From assembly GCF_900459225.1 (NCBI RefSeq), contig NZ_UHFH01000003.1, forward strand, positions 1,784,001 to 1,848,000: a stretch of DNA of 64,000 bases. The letters run 5' to 3'. Numbering within the stretch: position 1 is the first letter of the stretch; each line of letters starts with the position of its first letter. The position numbers and the translations under genes were made by a program. The notes below the pieces were generated by a model. That model saw nothing but the letters and a program-made list of their open reading frames with translations, was not told where the DNA came from and ran no database searches. Source of the DNA: Streptococcus dysgalactiae subsp. dysgalactiae (lineage in GTDB: Bacteria > Bacillota > Bacilli > Lactobacillales > Streptococcaceae). Below are positions 20,431 through 30,234 of this stretch, one piece after another.

Positions 20431-20598
20431 AAACAGAGATATTTAAAAATCTCTTATGAGGATTTTTGACTTTTCGAATCGTAGTCGTCCCTGTTCCTCT
20501 TGTGACAGTTACATTTTGCAAAAAGGTGTCAAAACGGTAACATGAACAATTTTTTGTTAACTAGCTGATATGAAATCTACATATAAGAAGCCTATAAT

Positions 20599-20678
20599 AG
20601 AAAAGCAACCGATAAAAAGATAAGACATTTTATGTTGCAAAAAAGGCTGTTTGGCGCTATGCCATGCAGCCTTTTTTT
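20599..20678 (+). ncRNA. Candidate small RNA ending in a terminator
   Basis: On the plus strand a TATAAT at 20593-20598, with ATGAAA 17 bases before it, precedes about 75 bases that contain a GCAAC/GTTGC stem and end in a GGCTG...CAGCC terminator with a seven-T run. There is no open frame. This is a weak structural prediction. Confidence 0.25.
20636..20678. terminator. Bidirectional terminator downstream of the YeaQ/YmgE-like gene
   Basis: AAAAAAGGCTG and CAGCCTTTTTTT flank a GC-rich inner segment (TTTGGCGCTATGCCATG). T runs are present on both strands, and the hairpin lies directly after the minus-strand gene at 20680. Confidence 0.8.
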
Positions 20679-20679
20679 A

Positions 20680-20922
20680 TTATCGTTTTCCAAATATAGC
20701 TGAAACAAGAGCAATCACTATGGCAGCTCCCAAGATTGATGGAAAGACAGCCATGCCAGCTAACTGAATACCCCAATCCCCAAATAAGCGTTGTCCCACA
20801 GCTGATCCAATAAGACCAGCTGCAATATTAGTGAAACAACCCATGGATTGACTCTTTTCAGTGATTTTACCAGCTATCATACCAATAAAAGCACCAACAA
20901 TTAAAGACCAAATCATGTTCAA
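20680..20922 (-). CDS. YeaQ/YmgE (transglycosylase-associated) family membrane protein
   Basis: An 80-residue hydrophobic protein with glycine-rich transmembrane segments: IWSLIVGAFIGMIAGKI, CFTNIAAGLIGSAVGQ and FPSILGAAIVIALVSAIFG. This matches the small YeaQ/YmgE family often associated with stress in other bacteria. No enzymatic function is known from the sequence. It is a single-gene unit with its own terminator. Confidence 0.8.
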   Translation of the reverse strand: MNMIWSLIVGAFIGMIAGKITEKSQSMGCFTNIAAGLIGSAVGQRLFGDWGIQLAGMAVFPSILGAAIVIALVSAIFGKR

Positions 20923-20986
20923 TATTCCTTTATCATATCATCATTTTTAACTGACTTGCAATAAATTAGCGATTAGCAAGACTTCT

Positions 20987-21928
20987 TCAGAATCTTTTTT
21001 GCCTCTTGACTGCTTTTAGTAACCATCTTTCTCTTTGATAAAGCAACAAATCTCTAAAGGAAATCAGTAGAACAGCAACTAAAATCAAAGCCATTCCTAG
21101 AAGATCAATAACGTAAAAAAGTTCTTTCATTAGCACAATGGCGAAAAAAACCGATGCTACTGGCTCTATGGACGCCAACAAAGTCGCCTTAACGGGACCG
21201 ATGAGTGAAGCTCCTTTTAAGAAAAAGGTATAAGCAAAAATAGTTCCAATCCCAATAATTCCAATAAGGGCTATTAGATTATCAGCCGTTAACATAAGGG
21301 GATAGCGCCAAGCCCTCGTTACGATTGGAAAAACCACTCCTCCCATTAACATCGCAAGTCCAATAACGATCAAGCTGCCCCAAGTCTTAATCATATTAAC
21401 GGGTTTAATCACGCAATAAGCATAGGTAAGGGCTGAAAAAACTCCCCAGAAAAGACCAATTGGGCTAATGGCTAAGTGAGATAGATCTCCATGACAAGCC
21501 ATAATAACTGTGCCAAGTATAGCTAAGAGAATTGCTAGAGATTCTGTGATAGTCGGCAACCGTTTAGCTGTGGCGGACACAAAAATCAACACTAAAATAG
21601 GAGATAAATACTGTAACACAGTGGCTGTGCCAGCATTGGAATAACGGATCGCCATCAAATAGGCGTACTGATTGAGCCCCAATCCTAAAAGACTATAAAT
21701 CAAGAGTTCCTTGAAATGTTTTTTAGTGGTCACAAGGGCAATGACTTTTTCTTTGTGACGCCACAGGACTAGGGCAGTCAAGACGACCCCTGAAATCATG
21801 AGCCTTAACGACGTTAGCAAATGAACATCCGTGCCATGAGCCATTAAATATTGACCAAAAGCACCTGAAATTCCCCAAGCTAGCCCTGCCAAAAGAACCA
21901 TTAAACTACCTTTAACCGTTTTTGACAT
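20987..21928 (-). CDS. EamA/DMT-family transporter
   Basis: A 313-residue membrane protein with about ten predicted helices and two EamA repeats (first GSLMVLLAGLAWGISGAFG, second IGLFWGVFSALTYAYCVIKP). The drug/metabolite transporter superfamily exports or imports small metabolites, but substrate cannot be read from the sequence. I choose ATG 21928 because AAAGGGGA precedes it and the first helix follows at once; the frame is open to 21961. It is a single gene, and the last residues (RERWLLKAVKRQKRF) form a basic cytoplasmic tail. Confidence 0.85.
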   Translation of the reverse strand: MSKTVKGSLMVLLAGLAWGISGAFGQYLMAHGTDVHLLTSLRLMISGVVLTALVLWRHKEKVIALVTTKKHFKELLIYSLLGLGLNQYAYLMAIRYSNAGTATVLQYLSPILVLIFVSATAKRLPTITESLAILLAILGTVIMACHGDLSHLAISPIGLFWGVFSALTYAYCVIKPVNMIKTWGSLIVIGLAMLMGGVVFPIVTRAWRYPLMLTADNLIALIGIIGIGTIFAYTFFLKGASLIGPVKATLLASIEPVASVFFAIVLMKELFYVIDLLGMALILVAVLLISFRDLLLYQRERWLLKAVKRQKRF

Positions 21929-22088
21929 GCTATCCCCTTTCTCTGCTTCATCACCAACCATTTTAGCATAGTTTTAGAAGCTTTGATAGTCCATCTAAGC
22001 CTACAAGTTTTCCTATTTCCAGAACTGAAAAGAATAGCAGGTCACCAACTCCGCTACTTCAATCCTAATCCGCCTAAAACAAATAGAC

Positions 22089-22142
22089 AAAAAGCAGCCC
22101 ACCTTCCAGGGTGACTGCCTTTTAACAAACTAAAAGTTTGTT
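22089..22142 (-). terminator. Terminator region of gatCAB
   Basis: Two hairpins follow the gatB stop on the minus strand. The first is AACAAACT/AGTTTGTT (22124-22142). The second is AAAAGGCAG...CTGCTTTTT (22089-22124), with inner pairing CACC/GGTG and a T run at its end. Confidence 0.75.
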
Positions 22143-22151
22143 CAAAAAAGT

Positions 22152-23591
22152 TTAATCTAACAGTTTTTGCAATTCTTGAGCTAATAATTGTTGAGCGACT
22201 TGTGGGTTGGCTTGACCTTTGGTTGCCTTCATCAAGAAGCCTGTGAAAGCCTTATCAGCATTACGTTTGCCTGATTTGAAATCAGCCACTGCAGCTTCAT
22301 TATCAGCAAAGACTTGATGAATAATTGGTACCAGAACAGCTGGATCAGAAATCTGAACAAGCCCTGCTTTTTCCACATAAGCACGTGCTGAGCCACCGTT
22401 TTTAGCCAAATGCACAAAAACCTTCTTAGCCATTTTAGAAGAGATTGTACCATCAGCAATGATAGCAATCATCTCCACCAAATTTTCTGGTGTCAGAGCG
22501 ATTTCTTCAATGGTTTTGCCTTCTGCATTTAAGAATTGGGCAACTTCTCCTTGCAACCAGTTAGAGACTTGCTTGGCATCGCCACCAAGACTTACTGCAG
22601 TTTCAAAGAAATCTGACAAGGCTTTGGTAGCTGTTAGTTGGCTAGCATCATAAGCTGAGAGGCCAAGTTCCTCTTCGTATTTAGCACGACGCTGAGCTGG
22701 GAATTGAGGTAATTGAGCACGCATCTCGTCAATCCAAGCATCATCAATCTCATATAATGGCAGGTCTGGTTCTGGGAAATAACGATAGTCCGCTGCCCCT
22801 TCTTTGACCCGCATCAAAATAGTCCCCTTATTCGCTTCGTCATAGCGGCGCGTTTCTTGGCGTATCACACCACCTGAACGCAAGAGTTTGGCTTGACGTT
22901 CCACCTCAAATTCAAGCCCTTTACGGACATTTGAGAAGGAGTTCAAGTTTTTCAATTCGGTCTTTGTTCCAAATTGTTCTTGCCCGTAAGGACGAAGAGA
23001 AATATTGGCATCCACACGCATGGAGCCTTCTTCCATCTTGACATCAGAAATACCCGTATACTGGATGATTTCTTTCAGAGCTGTCAAATAAGCATAGGCT
23101 TCTTCAGGAGAACGCATGTCGGCTTCTGACACAATCTCAATCAAAGGAACTCCTTGGCGGTTAAGGTCCACATAAGAATAACCATCTGTGCCATGAGTGT
23201 TTTTACCAGCATCTTCTTCCAAGTGTGCGCGTTCAATACGAATTTTCTTGGTTGAACCGTCTTCCAATTTAATCTCAATCCATCCGTTGTAGCCAATCGG
23301 CTCGTCAAACTGTGAAATTTGATAAGCTTTAGGATTATCTGGGTAGAAATAATTTTTGCGGTCGAAATGCATCTCTTTATGGATGTCCATATTAAGGGCA
23401 AGCGCTGCTTTTATGCCCGCATCAATCACCCCTTTGTTCATGACTGGTAAGACCCCTGGGAAAGACCAATCAATCACATTCGTGTTGGCATTTGGGTCCT
23501 CACCAAAGTGAGCTGACGAAGGTGAGAAAATTTTGGAATTGGTATTTAATTCCACATGGACTTCAAGCCCAATAATGGTTTCAAAATTCAT
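22152..23591 (-). CDS. gatB: Aspartyl/glutamyl-tRNA amidotransferase subunit B
   Basis: GatB is the tRNA-binding kinase subunit of the GatCAB complex that converts Glu-tRNA-Gln (and Asp-tRNA-Asn) to Gln- and Asn-tRNA. The 479-residue protein opens with [13 protein letters not shown], has the conserved [18 protein letters not shown] and [16 protein letters not shown] segments, and ends in a helical YqeY-like tail that contacts the tRNA. Its start codon overlaps the gatA stop by one base. Confidence 0.97.
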   Translation of the reverse strand: MNFETIIGLEVHVELNTNSKIFSPSSAHFGEDPNANTNVIDWSFPGVLPVMNKGVIDAGIKAALALNMDIHKEMHFDRKNYFYPDNPKAYQISQFDEPIGYNGWIEIKLEDGSTKKIRIERAHLEEDAGKNTHGTDGYSYVDLNRQGVPLIEIVSEADMRSPEEAYAYLTALKEIIQYTGISDVKMEEGSMRVDANISLRPYGQEQFGTKTELKNLNSFSNVRKGLEFEVERQAKLLRSGGVIRQETRRYDEANKGTILMRVKEGAADYRYFPEPDLPLYEIDDAWIDEMRAQLPQFPAQRRAKYEEELGLSAYDASQLTATKALSDFFETAVSLGGDAKQVSNWLQGEVAQFLNAEGKTIEEIALTPENLVEMIAIIADGTISSKMAKKVFVHLAKNGGSARAYVEKAGLVQISDPAVLVPIIHQVFADNEAAVADFKSGKRNADKAFTGFLMKATKGQANPQVAQQLLAQELQKLLD

Positions 23592-25057
23592 TACTTGTCA
23601 CCTCCAAAAATAATCGGTTGTTGCTTGTGATAATCTGTCACCGCTTCAAAGGCTGCTGCCGCTTGATAGATGGTTTCTTCAGCGTATTTCGGACCAATTA
23701 ATTGAAGCCCTACTGGCAAGCCATCGACGAATCCTGCTGGAATAGAAATACCTGGCAGACCAGCCAAGTTAACCGGAATGGTCAATAAGTCGGCCAAATA
23801 CATGGCAACAGGATCGTGGTTGAGTGTGTCTAAGCCAAAAGCAACCGTCGGTGTTGTTGGGCCTAGAATAAGATCATAATCCGCAAAGACCTTGTCAAAA
23901 TCTTGAATAATCAAAGTGCGCACTTGACCGGCCTTTTTGAAATAAGCGTCATAATAACCTGATGACAAACTAAAGGTCCCAAGCATGATACGACGTTTAA
24001 CCTCATCACCAAAGCCTTGGCTACGAGTGTTAACATAGATTTCATCCAAGTTTTTAGCATCGTCAGCACGGAAACCATAGCGAATGCCATCAAAACGTTG
24101 TAAGTTTGAGGACGCTTCTGACGAAGCAATAATGTAATAGACAGCCACACCATATTTGCTATGTGGAAGACTAACTTCCTCAACAGTAGCTCCTAAGGCT
24201 TCAAATTGTTTAGCTGCCGCAAGAACCGTTTCCTTAATCTCAGGATCAATCCCTTCGCCAAGATACTCTTTAGGAAGGGCAATCTTCATGCCTTTAATGT
24301 CACGACCAATCTTAGATGTGTAGTCTGCAATGCGGACAGGCGCTGAAGTGGCATCCTTGATATCGCTACTTGCAATCACATTTAATAATTGGGCGTTTTC
24401 TTTAACTGTCGGAGCAAAAGGTCCAATCTGATCAAGTGAACTTCCAAAAGCAATGAGACCATAGCGAGAAACAGTGCCATAGGTTGGTTTCAAACCGACA
24501 ACACCATTAAATGCAGCTGGCTGCCGAATAGAACCACCAGTGTCTGAACCAAGAGATAAACGGACTTGTCCTGAAGCGACTGCTGTTGCCGAACCACCTG
24601 ATGAGCCACCAGGTACTTTTGTGTGGTCCCAAGCATTTTTCGTTTTCTTGAAATAAGAGGTTTCTGTTGAACCACCCATGGCAAATTCGTCCATGTTGGT
24701 TTTTCCAATGACAATCATGTCTTTAGCGTAGGCATTTGCTACTGATGTGGCATCAAAAATCGGCTCGTAGTTATACAACATTTTTGAAGCGGCTGTGGTT
24801 AGGATGCCCTTGGTTGAGATATTATCCTTAACAGCTAGTGGAATACCCGACATGAGGTTATCAGCATCAATACCTTTGGCATCAATTGCCGCAGCTTGTT
24901 TAAGAGCAGCTTCTTCTGAAACAGTGATAAACGACCCGACAGCCTCCTCACGAGACTTGATGTCTTCAAGTGTTTTTTGAGTCAATTCGGTTGCGGAAAT
25001 CTCCTTAGCTACAAGGAGGTCATGCAACTCTTCAATGGTTTTATGATTAAAAGACAT
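23591..25057 (-). CDS. gatA: Aspartyl/glutamyl-tRNA amidotransferase subunit A
   Basis: GatA is the amidase that releases ammonia from glutamine for GatB. The 488-residue protein has the amidase-signature Ser-cisSer-Lys triad: lysine in [10 protein letters not shown], cis-serine in [14 protein letters not shown], and the nucleophile in [14 protein letters not shown]. The length is normal. It overlaps gatC and gatB by one base each, showing tight coupling of the three subunits. Confidence 0.97.
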   Translation of the reverse strand: MSFNHKTIEELHDLLVAKEISATELTQKTLEDIKSREEAVGSFITVSEEAALKQAAAIDAKGIDADNLMSGIPLAVKDNISTKGILTTAASKMLYNYEPIFDATSVANAYAKDMIVIGKTNMDEFAMGGSTETSYFKKTKNAWDHTKVPGGSSGGSATAVASGQVRLSLGSDTGGSIRQPAAFNGVVGLKPTYGTVSRYGLIAFGSSLDQIGPFAPTVKENAQLLNVIASSDIKDATSAPVRIADYTSKIGRDIKGMKIALPKEYLGEGIDPEIKETVLAAAKQFEALGATVEEVSLPHSKYGVAVYYIIASSEASSNLQRFDGIRYGFRADDAKNLDEIYVNTRSQGFGDEVKRRIMLGTFSLSSGYYDAYFKKAGQVRTLIIQDFDKVFADYDLILGPTTPTVAFGLDTLNHDPVAMYLADLLTIPVNLAGLPGISIPAGFVDGLPVGLQLIGPKYAEETIYQAAAAFEAVTDYHKQQPIIFGGDK

Positions 25058-25359
25058 TAGGCATCTCCTCCGTCATCCAAAATAGCAGGTACCTTGATAA
25101 AGTGATTTTCTTTTTCAGGAACATTTTTAAAGAGCAAGGCACGGTCTGTTCCTTCTTCAGCGACATCTTGACGCATCACATTTTTCTTATCTGCCATGGT
25201 TGTTGTAATGGCCACACCTTCGGTATCAACTTCGTTCAGCAATTCAACCATGTCAACGATTTTAGATAGGGTCGTTGCAAAGGTTGTTGTCTCACTTTCT
25301 GAGAATGATAATTTTGATAGCTTCGCGACATGGCGAACTTCTTCTTCAGAAATTTTCAT
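25057..25359 (-). CDS. gatC: Aspartyl/glutamyl-tRNA amidotransferase subunit C
   Basis: GatC is the small subunit that wraps between GatA and GatB. The 100-residue protein opens with [21 protein letters not shown] and ends in the [15 protein letters not shown] tail typical of the family. The frame is open to 25467, but ATG 25359 has GGGAG 5-6 bases upstream and fits family length. It is the first gene of gatCAB. Confidence 0.95.
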   Translation of the reverse strand: MKISEEEVRHVAKLSKLSFSESETTTFATTLSKIVDMVELLNEVDTEGVAITTTMADKKNVMRQDVAEEGTDRALLFKNVPEKENHFIKVPAILDDGGDA

Positions 25360-25532
25360 GATTTCTCCCATCCAAGATGACAAGAAGTATTCCAATTCCA
25401 AAGAACAGCTCTGCCATTCTCCAAAGGTAGCGGAAAAACTCCTCACATCATTTTTACATAGTCTCAATTATTATATCATAATTGCGCCCATTTACCATAG
25501 GTGACCGATGCAATTCTAGAAAGCCATACAGC

Positions 25533-25575
25533 AAAAAACTTCCTGACTAAGGTCAGAAAACCTTAGTCAGGAAGT
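25533..25575 (-). terminator. ppdK terminator
   Basis: A perfect 15-bp stem (ACTTCCTGACTAAGG/CCTTAGTCAGGAAGT) with an 8-base loop ends in six T on the minus strand, shortly after the ppdK stop. Confidence 0.9.
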
Positions 25576-25590
25576 GTGACAAACTAAACT

Positions 25591-28236
25591 CTATTTGTCT
25601 TGGGTAAGACTGTGGCCTGAAGCTTTGATGGCAGCCTGAGCAGCCGCCAAGCGAGTAAGCGGCACTCTAAATGGCGAACAAGAAACGTAGGTCAGGCCTT
25701 GACTGTGGCAAAAGGCAATGGAAGCAGGATCGCCACCATGTTCCCCACAAATGCCAAGTTTCAACTTAGGCTTAACCGAACTGCCTAATGAAACGGCGGT
25801 ACTAAAGAGACGGCCAATCCCTTTCTGATCAAAGGTCTGGAACGGATCCTTGTCAAAAATACCCCTGTCAACGTATTCCCCCAAGAATTTTCCAGCATCG
25901 TCTCGGGAAAAACCAAAGCCCATTTGTGTTAGGTCGTTTGTGCCGAAACTGAAGAAATCCGCATACTGAGCGATGTCATCGGCTGTCACACAAGCTCTTG
26001 GAATTTCAATCATCGTCCCAATGGTGTAAGCCAACTCTTGATCTGCAGCTGCCAGTTCTTCTTGCATGGTTTGCTCAATGAGGGGGCGTAAGGCAGCCAA
26101 CTCTTTAGCGCTGCTAATCAGCGGCACCATGATTTCGGGTGTTACTTCATAGCCTTCTTGTAAAGCTTTGATTGCACCTTGAGCAATGGCTTTAACCTGC
26201 ATTTGATAAATTTCTGGGTAAGTAATGGCTAAACGACAACCACGGTGCCCCAGCATAGGGTTAAATTCTTCCAAGTCAGCAATGCGTTTGTGAAGGTAAC
26301 CTAAGGGATAACCCATCTGCTCTGCCAAATCCTTAATCGCTTTTTCCTCATGCGGCAAGAATTCATGTAGTGGCGGGTCTAAGAGACGAATGGTACAGGC
26401 TCTCCCATTCAATACTTTAAAAATCTCATAAAAATCCTGACGTTGGAAAGGCAATAGTTTATCCAGAGCTTTGAGACGGTCATCTAAACCATCTGCCAAA
26501 ATCATTTCACGAACAGCTGGAATCCTGTCTTCCTCAAAGAACATGTGCTCGGTACGGCATAAACCAATGCCTTCTGCCCCAAAGTCAATCGCTTTTTGGG
26601 CATCACGAGGGTTGTCAGCATTGGTTCTGACCAGCATATCACGCGCCTCATCAACCCAGCTCATAAAGGTTGTGTAGTTGTCATCAACTGTTACGGAGGT
26701 CATGGCTAGTTCTCCCAGATAAACTCTGCCTGTGCTGCCATCAATAGAAAGATAGTCGCCCTCATGAATCTGTCTGCCGTCCATATCAATGGTTTTTGCG
26801 GCTTCATTAACCCGTAATTGACTGCAACCGACCACACAAGTTTTCCCCATGCCTCTCGCAACCACTGCTGCGTGAGAAGTCATGCCCCCACGAGCCGTTA
26901 AAATACCAGTTGCCTTGACCATCCCTTCAATGTCTTCTGGAGATGTTTCTTGCCGTACTAAAAGGCAAGGTTCCCCTTGTTTGGCATGAGCAACCACATC
27001 CTCTGCATGGAAATAAACTCGACCCGAAGCAGCTCCTGGTGAGGCAGGTAATCCTTTTGCTAGACAAAGAGCTTCTTGACAGGCTTTGGAGTCAAAAGTA
27101 GGATGGAGCAACTGGTCCAGTTGGCTAGGCTCAATGCGTAAAATAGCTTCTTCTTTGCTAATCAGCCCTTCTTTCACCAAATCAACAGCAATCTTGATAG
27201 CGGCCTTGGCAGTGCGTTTCCCATTACGGGTCTGCAGCATATAAAGTTTGCCCTTCTCGATAGTAAATTCCACATCCTGCATATCACGATAGTGTTTTTC
27301 CAGAAGTTGGGTGATAGCAACAAATTGATCATAAATAGCTGGCATCTCTTTTTCCAGAGTGGCAATGCTCTGCGGTGTCCGAATACCTGCCACCACATCT
27401 TCTCCCTGGGCATTGATCAAATATTCTCCAAAAAGAACAGCCTCTCCTGTGGCAGGATTGCGGGTAAAGGCAACTCCCGTACCACTATCTGCTCCCATAT
27501 TGCCGAAAACCATGGACTGGATATTCACCGCTGTTCCCAATTGATTTGAAATATCATTGAGCTGACGATAAATACGAGCTCTTGGGTTATTCCAAGACCG
27601 AAAAACAGCTTTAATCGCCAATAGCAGTTGTTCCTTAGGATCCTGAGGAAATGCTTTCCCCATTTCACTTTGGTAGATAGCTTTGTATTCTGCTACAATA
27701 GCCATGAGATCATCAGTTGTCAAATCGGTATCACTCCGATACCCCTTAGCTTCTTTGATTCGATCAAGCACCGCTTCAAACTTGTACTTAGGGATTTCCA
27801 TAGCCACGTCCGAAAACATTTGAATAAAACGGCGGTAACTATCATAAGCAAAACGTTCATTTTGAGTACTTGAAGCCAGTCCAAGAACACTCTTATCATT
27901 TAAACCAAGATTTAAAATGGTATCCATCATGCCAGGCATGGAAAAAACAGCCCCCGACCGAACAGAGACAAGAAGTGGGTTGTCGTCACTGCCTAATACC
28001 TTCCCCTGAACCTTCTCCAATTCCAACAAGGCCTGATCAATTTGGTCTAACACCAGCGAACTGACCTGGCCGTCTTTCTCATAATAATCGTTGCAAGCTT
28101 CTGTGGTAATGGTAAACCCTTGCGGCACAGGCAAGCCAATAGCTGTCATTTCAGCCAAATTTGCTCCCTTGCCTCCTAATAAATCACGCATATCTTTGTG
28201 ACCTTGATCAAACCGATAAACAAATGTCTTTCCCAT
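25591..28236 (-). CDS. ppdK: Pyruvate, phosphate dikinase
   Basis: PPDK interconverts pyruvate + ATP + Pi with phosphoenolpyruvate + AMP + PPi, giving either reverse glycolytic flux or ATP-saving glycolysis. The 881-residue protein has the N-terminal ATP-grasp region (RFDQGHKDMRDLLGGKGANLAEM), the swivelling phosphohistidine domain with GGMTSHAAVVARGMGK, whose threonine is the site phosphorylated by the regulator, and the C-terminal PEP barrel with LGICGEHGGDP and its catalytic cysteine. I choose ATG 28236, directly after AGGAGG. It lies 14 bases after its regulator gene, so the kinase and its switch are co-made. PPDK is patchy among streptococci as far as I recall. Confidence 0.96.
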   Translation of the reverse strand: MGKTFVYRFDQGHKDMRDLLGGKGANLAEMTAIGLPVPQGFTITTEACNDYYEKDGQVSSLVLDQIDQALLELEKVQGKVLGSDDNPLLVSVRSGAVFSMPGMMDTILNLGLNDKSVLGLASSTQNERFAYDSYRRFIQMFSDVAMEIPKYKFEAVLDRIKEAKGYRSDTDLTTDDLMAIVAEYKAIYQSEMGKAFPQDPKEQLLLAIKAVFRSWNNPRARIYRQLNDISNQLGTAVNIQSMVFGNMGADSGTGVAFTRNPATGEAVLFGEYLINAQGEDVVAGIRTPQSIATLEKEMPAIYDQFVAITQLLEKHYRDMQDVEFTIEKGKLYMLQTRNGKRTAKAAIKIAVDLVKEGLISKEEAILRIEPSQLDQLLHPTFDSKACQEALCLAKGLPASPGAASGRVYFHAEDVVAHAKQGEPCLLVRQETSPEDIEGMVKATGILTARGGMTSHAAVVARGMGKTCVVGCSQLRVNEAAKTIDMDGRQIHEGDYLSIDGSTGRVYLGELAMTSVTVDDNYTTFMSWVDEARDMLVRTNADNPRDAQKAIDFGAEGIGLCRTEHMFFEEDRIPAVREMILADGLDDRLKALDKLLPFQRQDFYEIFKVLNGRACTIRLLDPPLHEFLPHEEKAIKDLAEQMGYPLGYLHKRIADLEEFNPMLGHRGCRLAITYPEIYQMQVKAIAQGAIKALQEGYEVTPEIMVPLISSAKELAALRPLIEQTMQEELAAADQELAYTIGTMIEIPRACVTADDIAQYADFFSFGTNDLTQMGFGFSRDDAGKFLGEYVDRGIFDKDPFQTFDQKGIGRLFSTAVSLGSSVKPKLKLGICGEHGGDPASIAFCHSQGLTYVSCSPFRVPLTRLAAAQAAIKASGHSLTQDK

Positions 28237-28249
28237 GATAAGCCTCCTA

Positions 28250-29089
28250 CTACCTGTCGTAATCTTTAACAACAGTTACCCCATTTGACGTCAATAATTC
28301 TAAAATAATACTTGCAGTCTCCTCAATCGCCTTATGAGCGACATTGATTACCGGACAATTGAGAGATTTCATGACTGCATCTGCATAATCCAATTCCTCC
28401 AAAATGCGGTCCATTTTAGCATAATTAGCTGAGCCCGAGACACCAAGCGCCTTTAAGCGTTCGCTTCGAATATGATTGAGTTTTTCAGGCGAGTTGGTCA
28501 ATCCGATAATCCGCTTAGGAGATACCTGACTCAATTCCTTAGGAATTGGAATTTCGGGCACCAAAGGGATATTAACCACCTTTAATTGCTTGTCGGCAAG
28601 GTACATGCTAAGAGGAGTTTTAGACGTCCTTGACACGCCCAGCAAAATCACATCTGCTTTCAAAATCCCTCTCGGATCCTTGCCATCATCATATTTGACT
28701 GCAAATTCAATCGCATCCACACGTTTGAAGTAATGATTGTCCAAACGCCGCAGGATTCCTGGTTCTCCCAACGGCTTAGCACCCGAGATACTAGCCATAG
28801 CCTTAATAACGTTTGTTAACAAATCAACATAGACGAATCCTTCTTCTTGGCATCGTTTTTCAGCATAACTTGCCAGTTTTTCATCCACCAAACTAAACAT
28901 TAAAAAAGCTGTTGTTTTCCTAGCTTCTTCAAAAACCTTGTCAAGCAAGTCGACTCTATTAATATAGGAGAAGCGGCGAAATTCCCAGTGGTCATGATTG
29001 GGAAATTGGTAAATACAGGCCTTAGCTAAGGCTCTAGCCGTTTCTCCTAGAGAGTCAGAAACAATAAAAATCGATAGTTGGTCTTCCAT
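28250..29089 (-). CDS. PPDK regulatory protein (bifunctional kinase/phosphorylase)
   Basis: This family (DUF299, PDRP) inactivates PPDK by ADP-dependent phosphorylation of the active-site threonine and reactivates it by Pi-dependent removal. The 279-residue protein shows the [15 protein letters not shown] opening and the P-loop-like [15 protein letters not shown] expected for nucleotide binding. ATG 29089 follows AAGGAGG by 5 bases. The frame is open 5 codons further. The gene lies between a CcpN-like gene and ppdK, so its target is PPDK rather than PEP synthase. Confidence 0.93.
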   Translation of the reverse strand: MEDQLSIFIVSDSLGETARALAKACIYQFPNHDHWEFRRFSYINRVDLLDKVFEEARKTTAFLMFSLVDEKLASYAEKRCQEEGFVYVDLLTNVIKAMASISGAKPLGEPGILRRLDNHYFKRVDAIEFAVKYDDGKDPRGILKADVILLGVSRTSKTPLSMYLADKQLKVVNIPLVPEIPIPKELSQVSPKRIIGLTNSPEKLNHIRSERLKALGVSGSANYAKMDRILEELDYADAVMKSLNCPVINVAHKAIEETASIILELLTSNGVTVVKDYDR

Positions 29090-29109
29090 GAGAACCTCCT
29101 TCAATATCC

Positions 29110-29730
29110 CTACAATTCTAGAAAAAGACGACTAATAATGGTTTTAGATAACTTCCCTACCACGGTCATTTTATCAGGAAAATCAGGATCTAACCGAACC
29201 ACGGGTAAGCTATCAACTTCTCGCTTAACCAGTAAATCCGCTGCCTGACCAACTGAGGCATCCTCCAAAACAGTGGTCACATTAGGAACACGAGTCATAA
29301 CCATACCAATCGGTAGCTTGGTTAGGTCGCTACCTCCTATCGCCGCCTTGAGCAAGTCTTTTCGAGAAACCAAGCCACAAAGGTAATTGTCCTTATCCAA
29401 AACAAATACCCCTCCACTATCTTCCATAAAGAGGCTAACAATCACGTCATAAACCGAATCGTCTTGATGAGCTGTGAGCGGGATACCCATGACATCAGAT
29501 ACTTTGACATCTCTAATAGAGGTTTGAGCTGTCGCTAAGACGCCTTCCCCCTGGTAAAAATAGCCAACTTTGGGTTTAGCATCTAAAATGCCCAACATGG
29601 TCAGAACAACCAAATCCGATCGTAAGGCTGCTCTAGTAACTTGAAGGAGGTCTGCAATATGCTCCCCAGTGATAGGCTCTTCTTTTTTGACAATCGCTAT
29701 AATAGTTTGTTGCCGCTGAGTTAGTTGAAT
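29110..29730 (-). CDS. CcpN-like transcriptional regulator with CBS domains, apparent ATT start
   Basis: The product resembles B. subtilis CcpN, a repressor of gluconeogenic genes. It has an N-terminal winged helix ([21 protein letters not shown], then [18 protein letters not shown]) and two CBS domains that may sense adenine nucleotides. Between the in-frame stop at 29763 and an internal TTG at 29613 there is no ATG, GTG or TTG. Starting at the TTG would delete the DNA-binding domain. An ATT at 29730, 10 bases after AAAGG, would give 206 residues, close to CcpN. The choice of ATT is inference; a frameshifted start is the alternative. It heads the operon with the PPDK regulator and ppdK. Confidence 0.75.
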   Translation of the reverse strand: MQLTQRQQTIIAIVKKEEPITGEHIADLLQVTRAALRSDLVVLTMLGILDAKPKVGYFYQGEGVLATAQTSIRDVKVSDVMGIPLTAHQDDSVYDVIVSLFMEDSGGVFVLDKDNYLCGLVSRKDLLKAAIGGSDLTKLPIGMVMTRVPNVTTVLEDASVGQAADLLVKREVDSLPVVRLDPDFPDKMTVVGKLSKTIISRLFLEL

Positions 29731-29772
29731 AAGATCACAACCTTTCTTATATGTGATATACTATTTATTATA

Positions 29773-29783
29773 TATGCTATATT
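29773..29783 (-). promoter_or_regulatory. Possible CcpN-type operator next to the -10 box
   Basis: TATGCTATATT (plus strand) fits the CcpN-box consensus TRTGHYATAYW as I recall it, and it overlaps the start of the -10 box of the ccpN-like promoter. A related sequence TATGTGATATA lies at 29750-29760. Autorepression is inferred only. Confidence 0.45.
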
Positions 29784-29809
29784 ATATCCAATATTAAAAA
29801 CATTTTCAA
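29781..29809 (-). promoter_or_regulatory. Promoter of the ccpN-like/PDRP/ppdK operon
   Basis: On the minus strand TTGAAA (29809-29804), 17 bases and TATAAT (29786-29781). The transcript start would be about 40 bases before the AAAGG ribosome site. Confidence 0.75.
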
Positions 29810-29884
29810 GTAAAAGTCATCACTTTTCTTTTTCAATTACCCCCTTCTGGCCAATTCCTTTTCTTCTAGTCCCTAACAAGTCAC

Positions 29885-29911
29885 AAAAAAAGACCTCTTT
29901 AGGTCTTTTTT
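29885..29911 (-). terminator. Terminator of the rhodanese operon
   Basis: AAAAAAGACCT, a 4-base loop and AGGTCTTTTTT lie just downstream of the minus-strand rhodanese gene. T runs on both strands make it potentially bidirectional. Confidence 0.85.
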
Positions 29912-29934
29912 AACGATTTATATTAACTGGATTT

Positions 29935-30234
29935 CTAAAAGGTTAGAGCCTCATCCCAAGCTTGAGTTCCACCCTCTACCGACACAGCAGAGTAGCCTTT
30001 GCTTTCTAAAAAGGCAACCGCTTGAGCTGAACGTGCTCCTGACTGGCAAATCACGTGGTATTCTTTGCCGTTATCAAGTTCTTGATAATGGTGAACAAAG
30101 CTAGACAAAGGCATATTAATAGCACCGGGAACATGACCTGAAGTATATTCGTCAGCTTCCCTAACGTCGATCAAGGCCACGTTATATTTTTGACGTGCTG
30201 CTTTTAAAGCTGATATAGATTCTGTTCTAATCAT
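29935..30234 (-). CDS. Single-domain rhodanese-like sulfurtransferase
   Basis: A 99-residue rhodanese with the active-site loop VICQSGARSAQA, whose cysteine carries persulfide sulfur. The motif ALIDVREADEYTSGHVPGAINMP is typical. I start at ATG 30234 behind AAAGGA, although the frame is open upstream. It overlaps the end of the CoA-disulfide-reductase-like gene by 8 bases, and together with 31897-32235 it forms a sulfur-handling operon. Confidence 0.9.
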   Translation of the reverse strand: MIRTESISALKAARQKYNVALIDVREADEYTSGHVPGAINMPLSSFVHHYQELDNGKEYHVICQSGARSAQAVAFLESKGYSAVSVEGGTQAWDEALTF

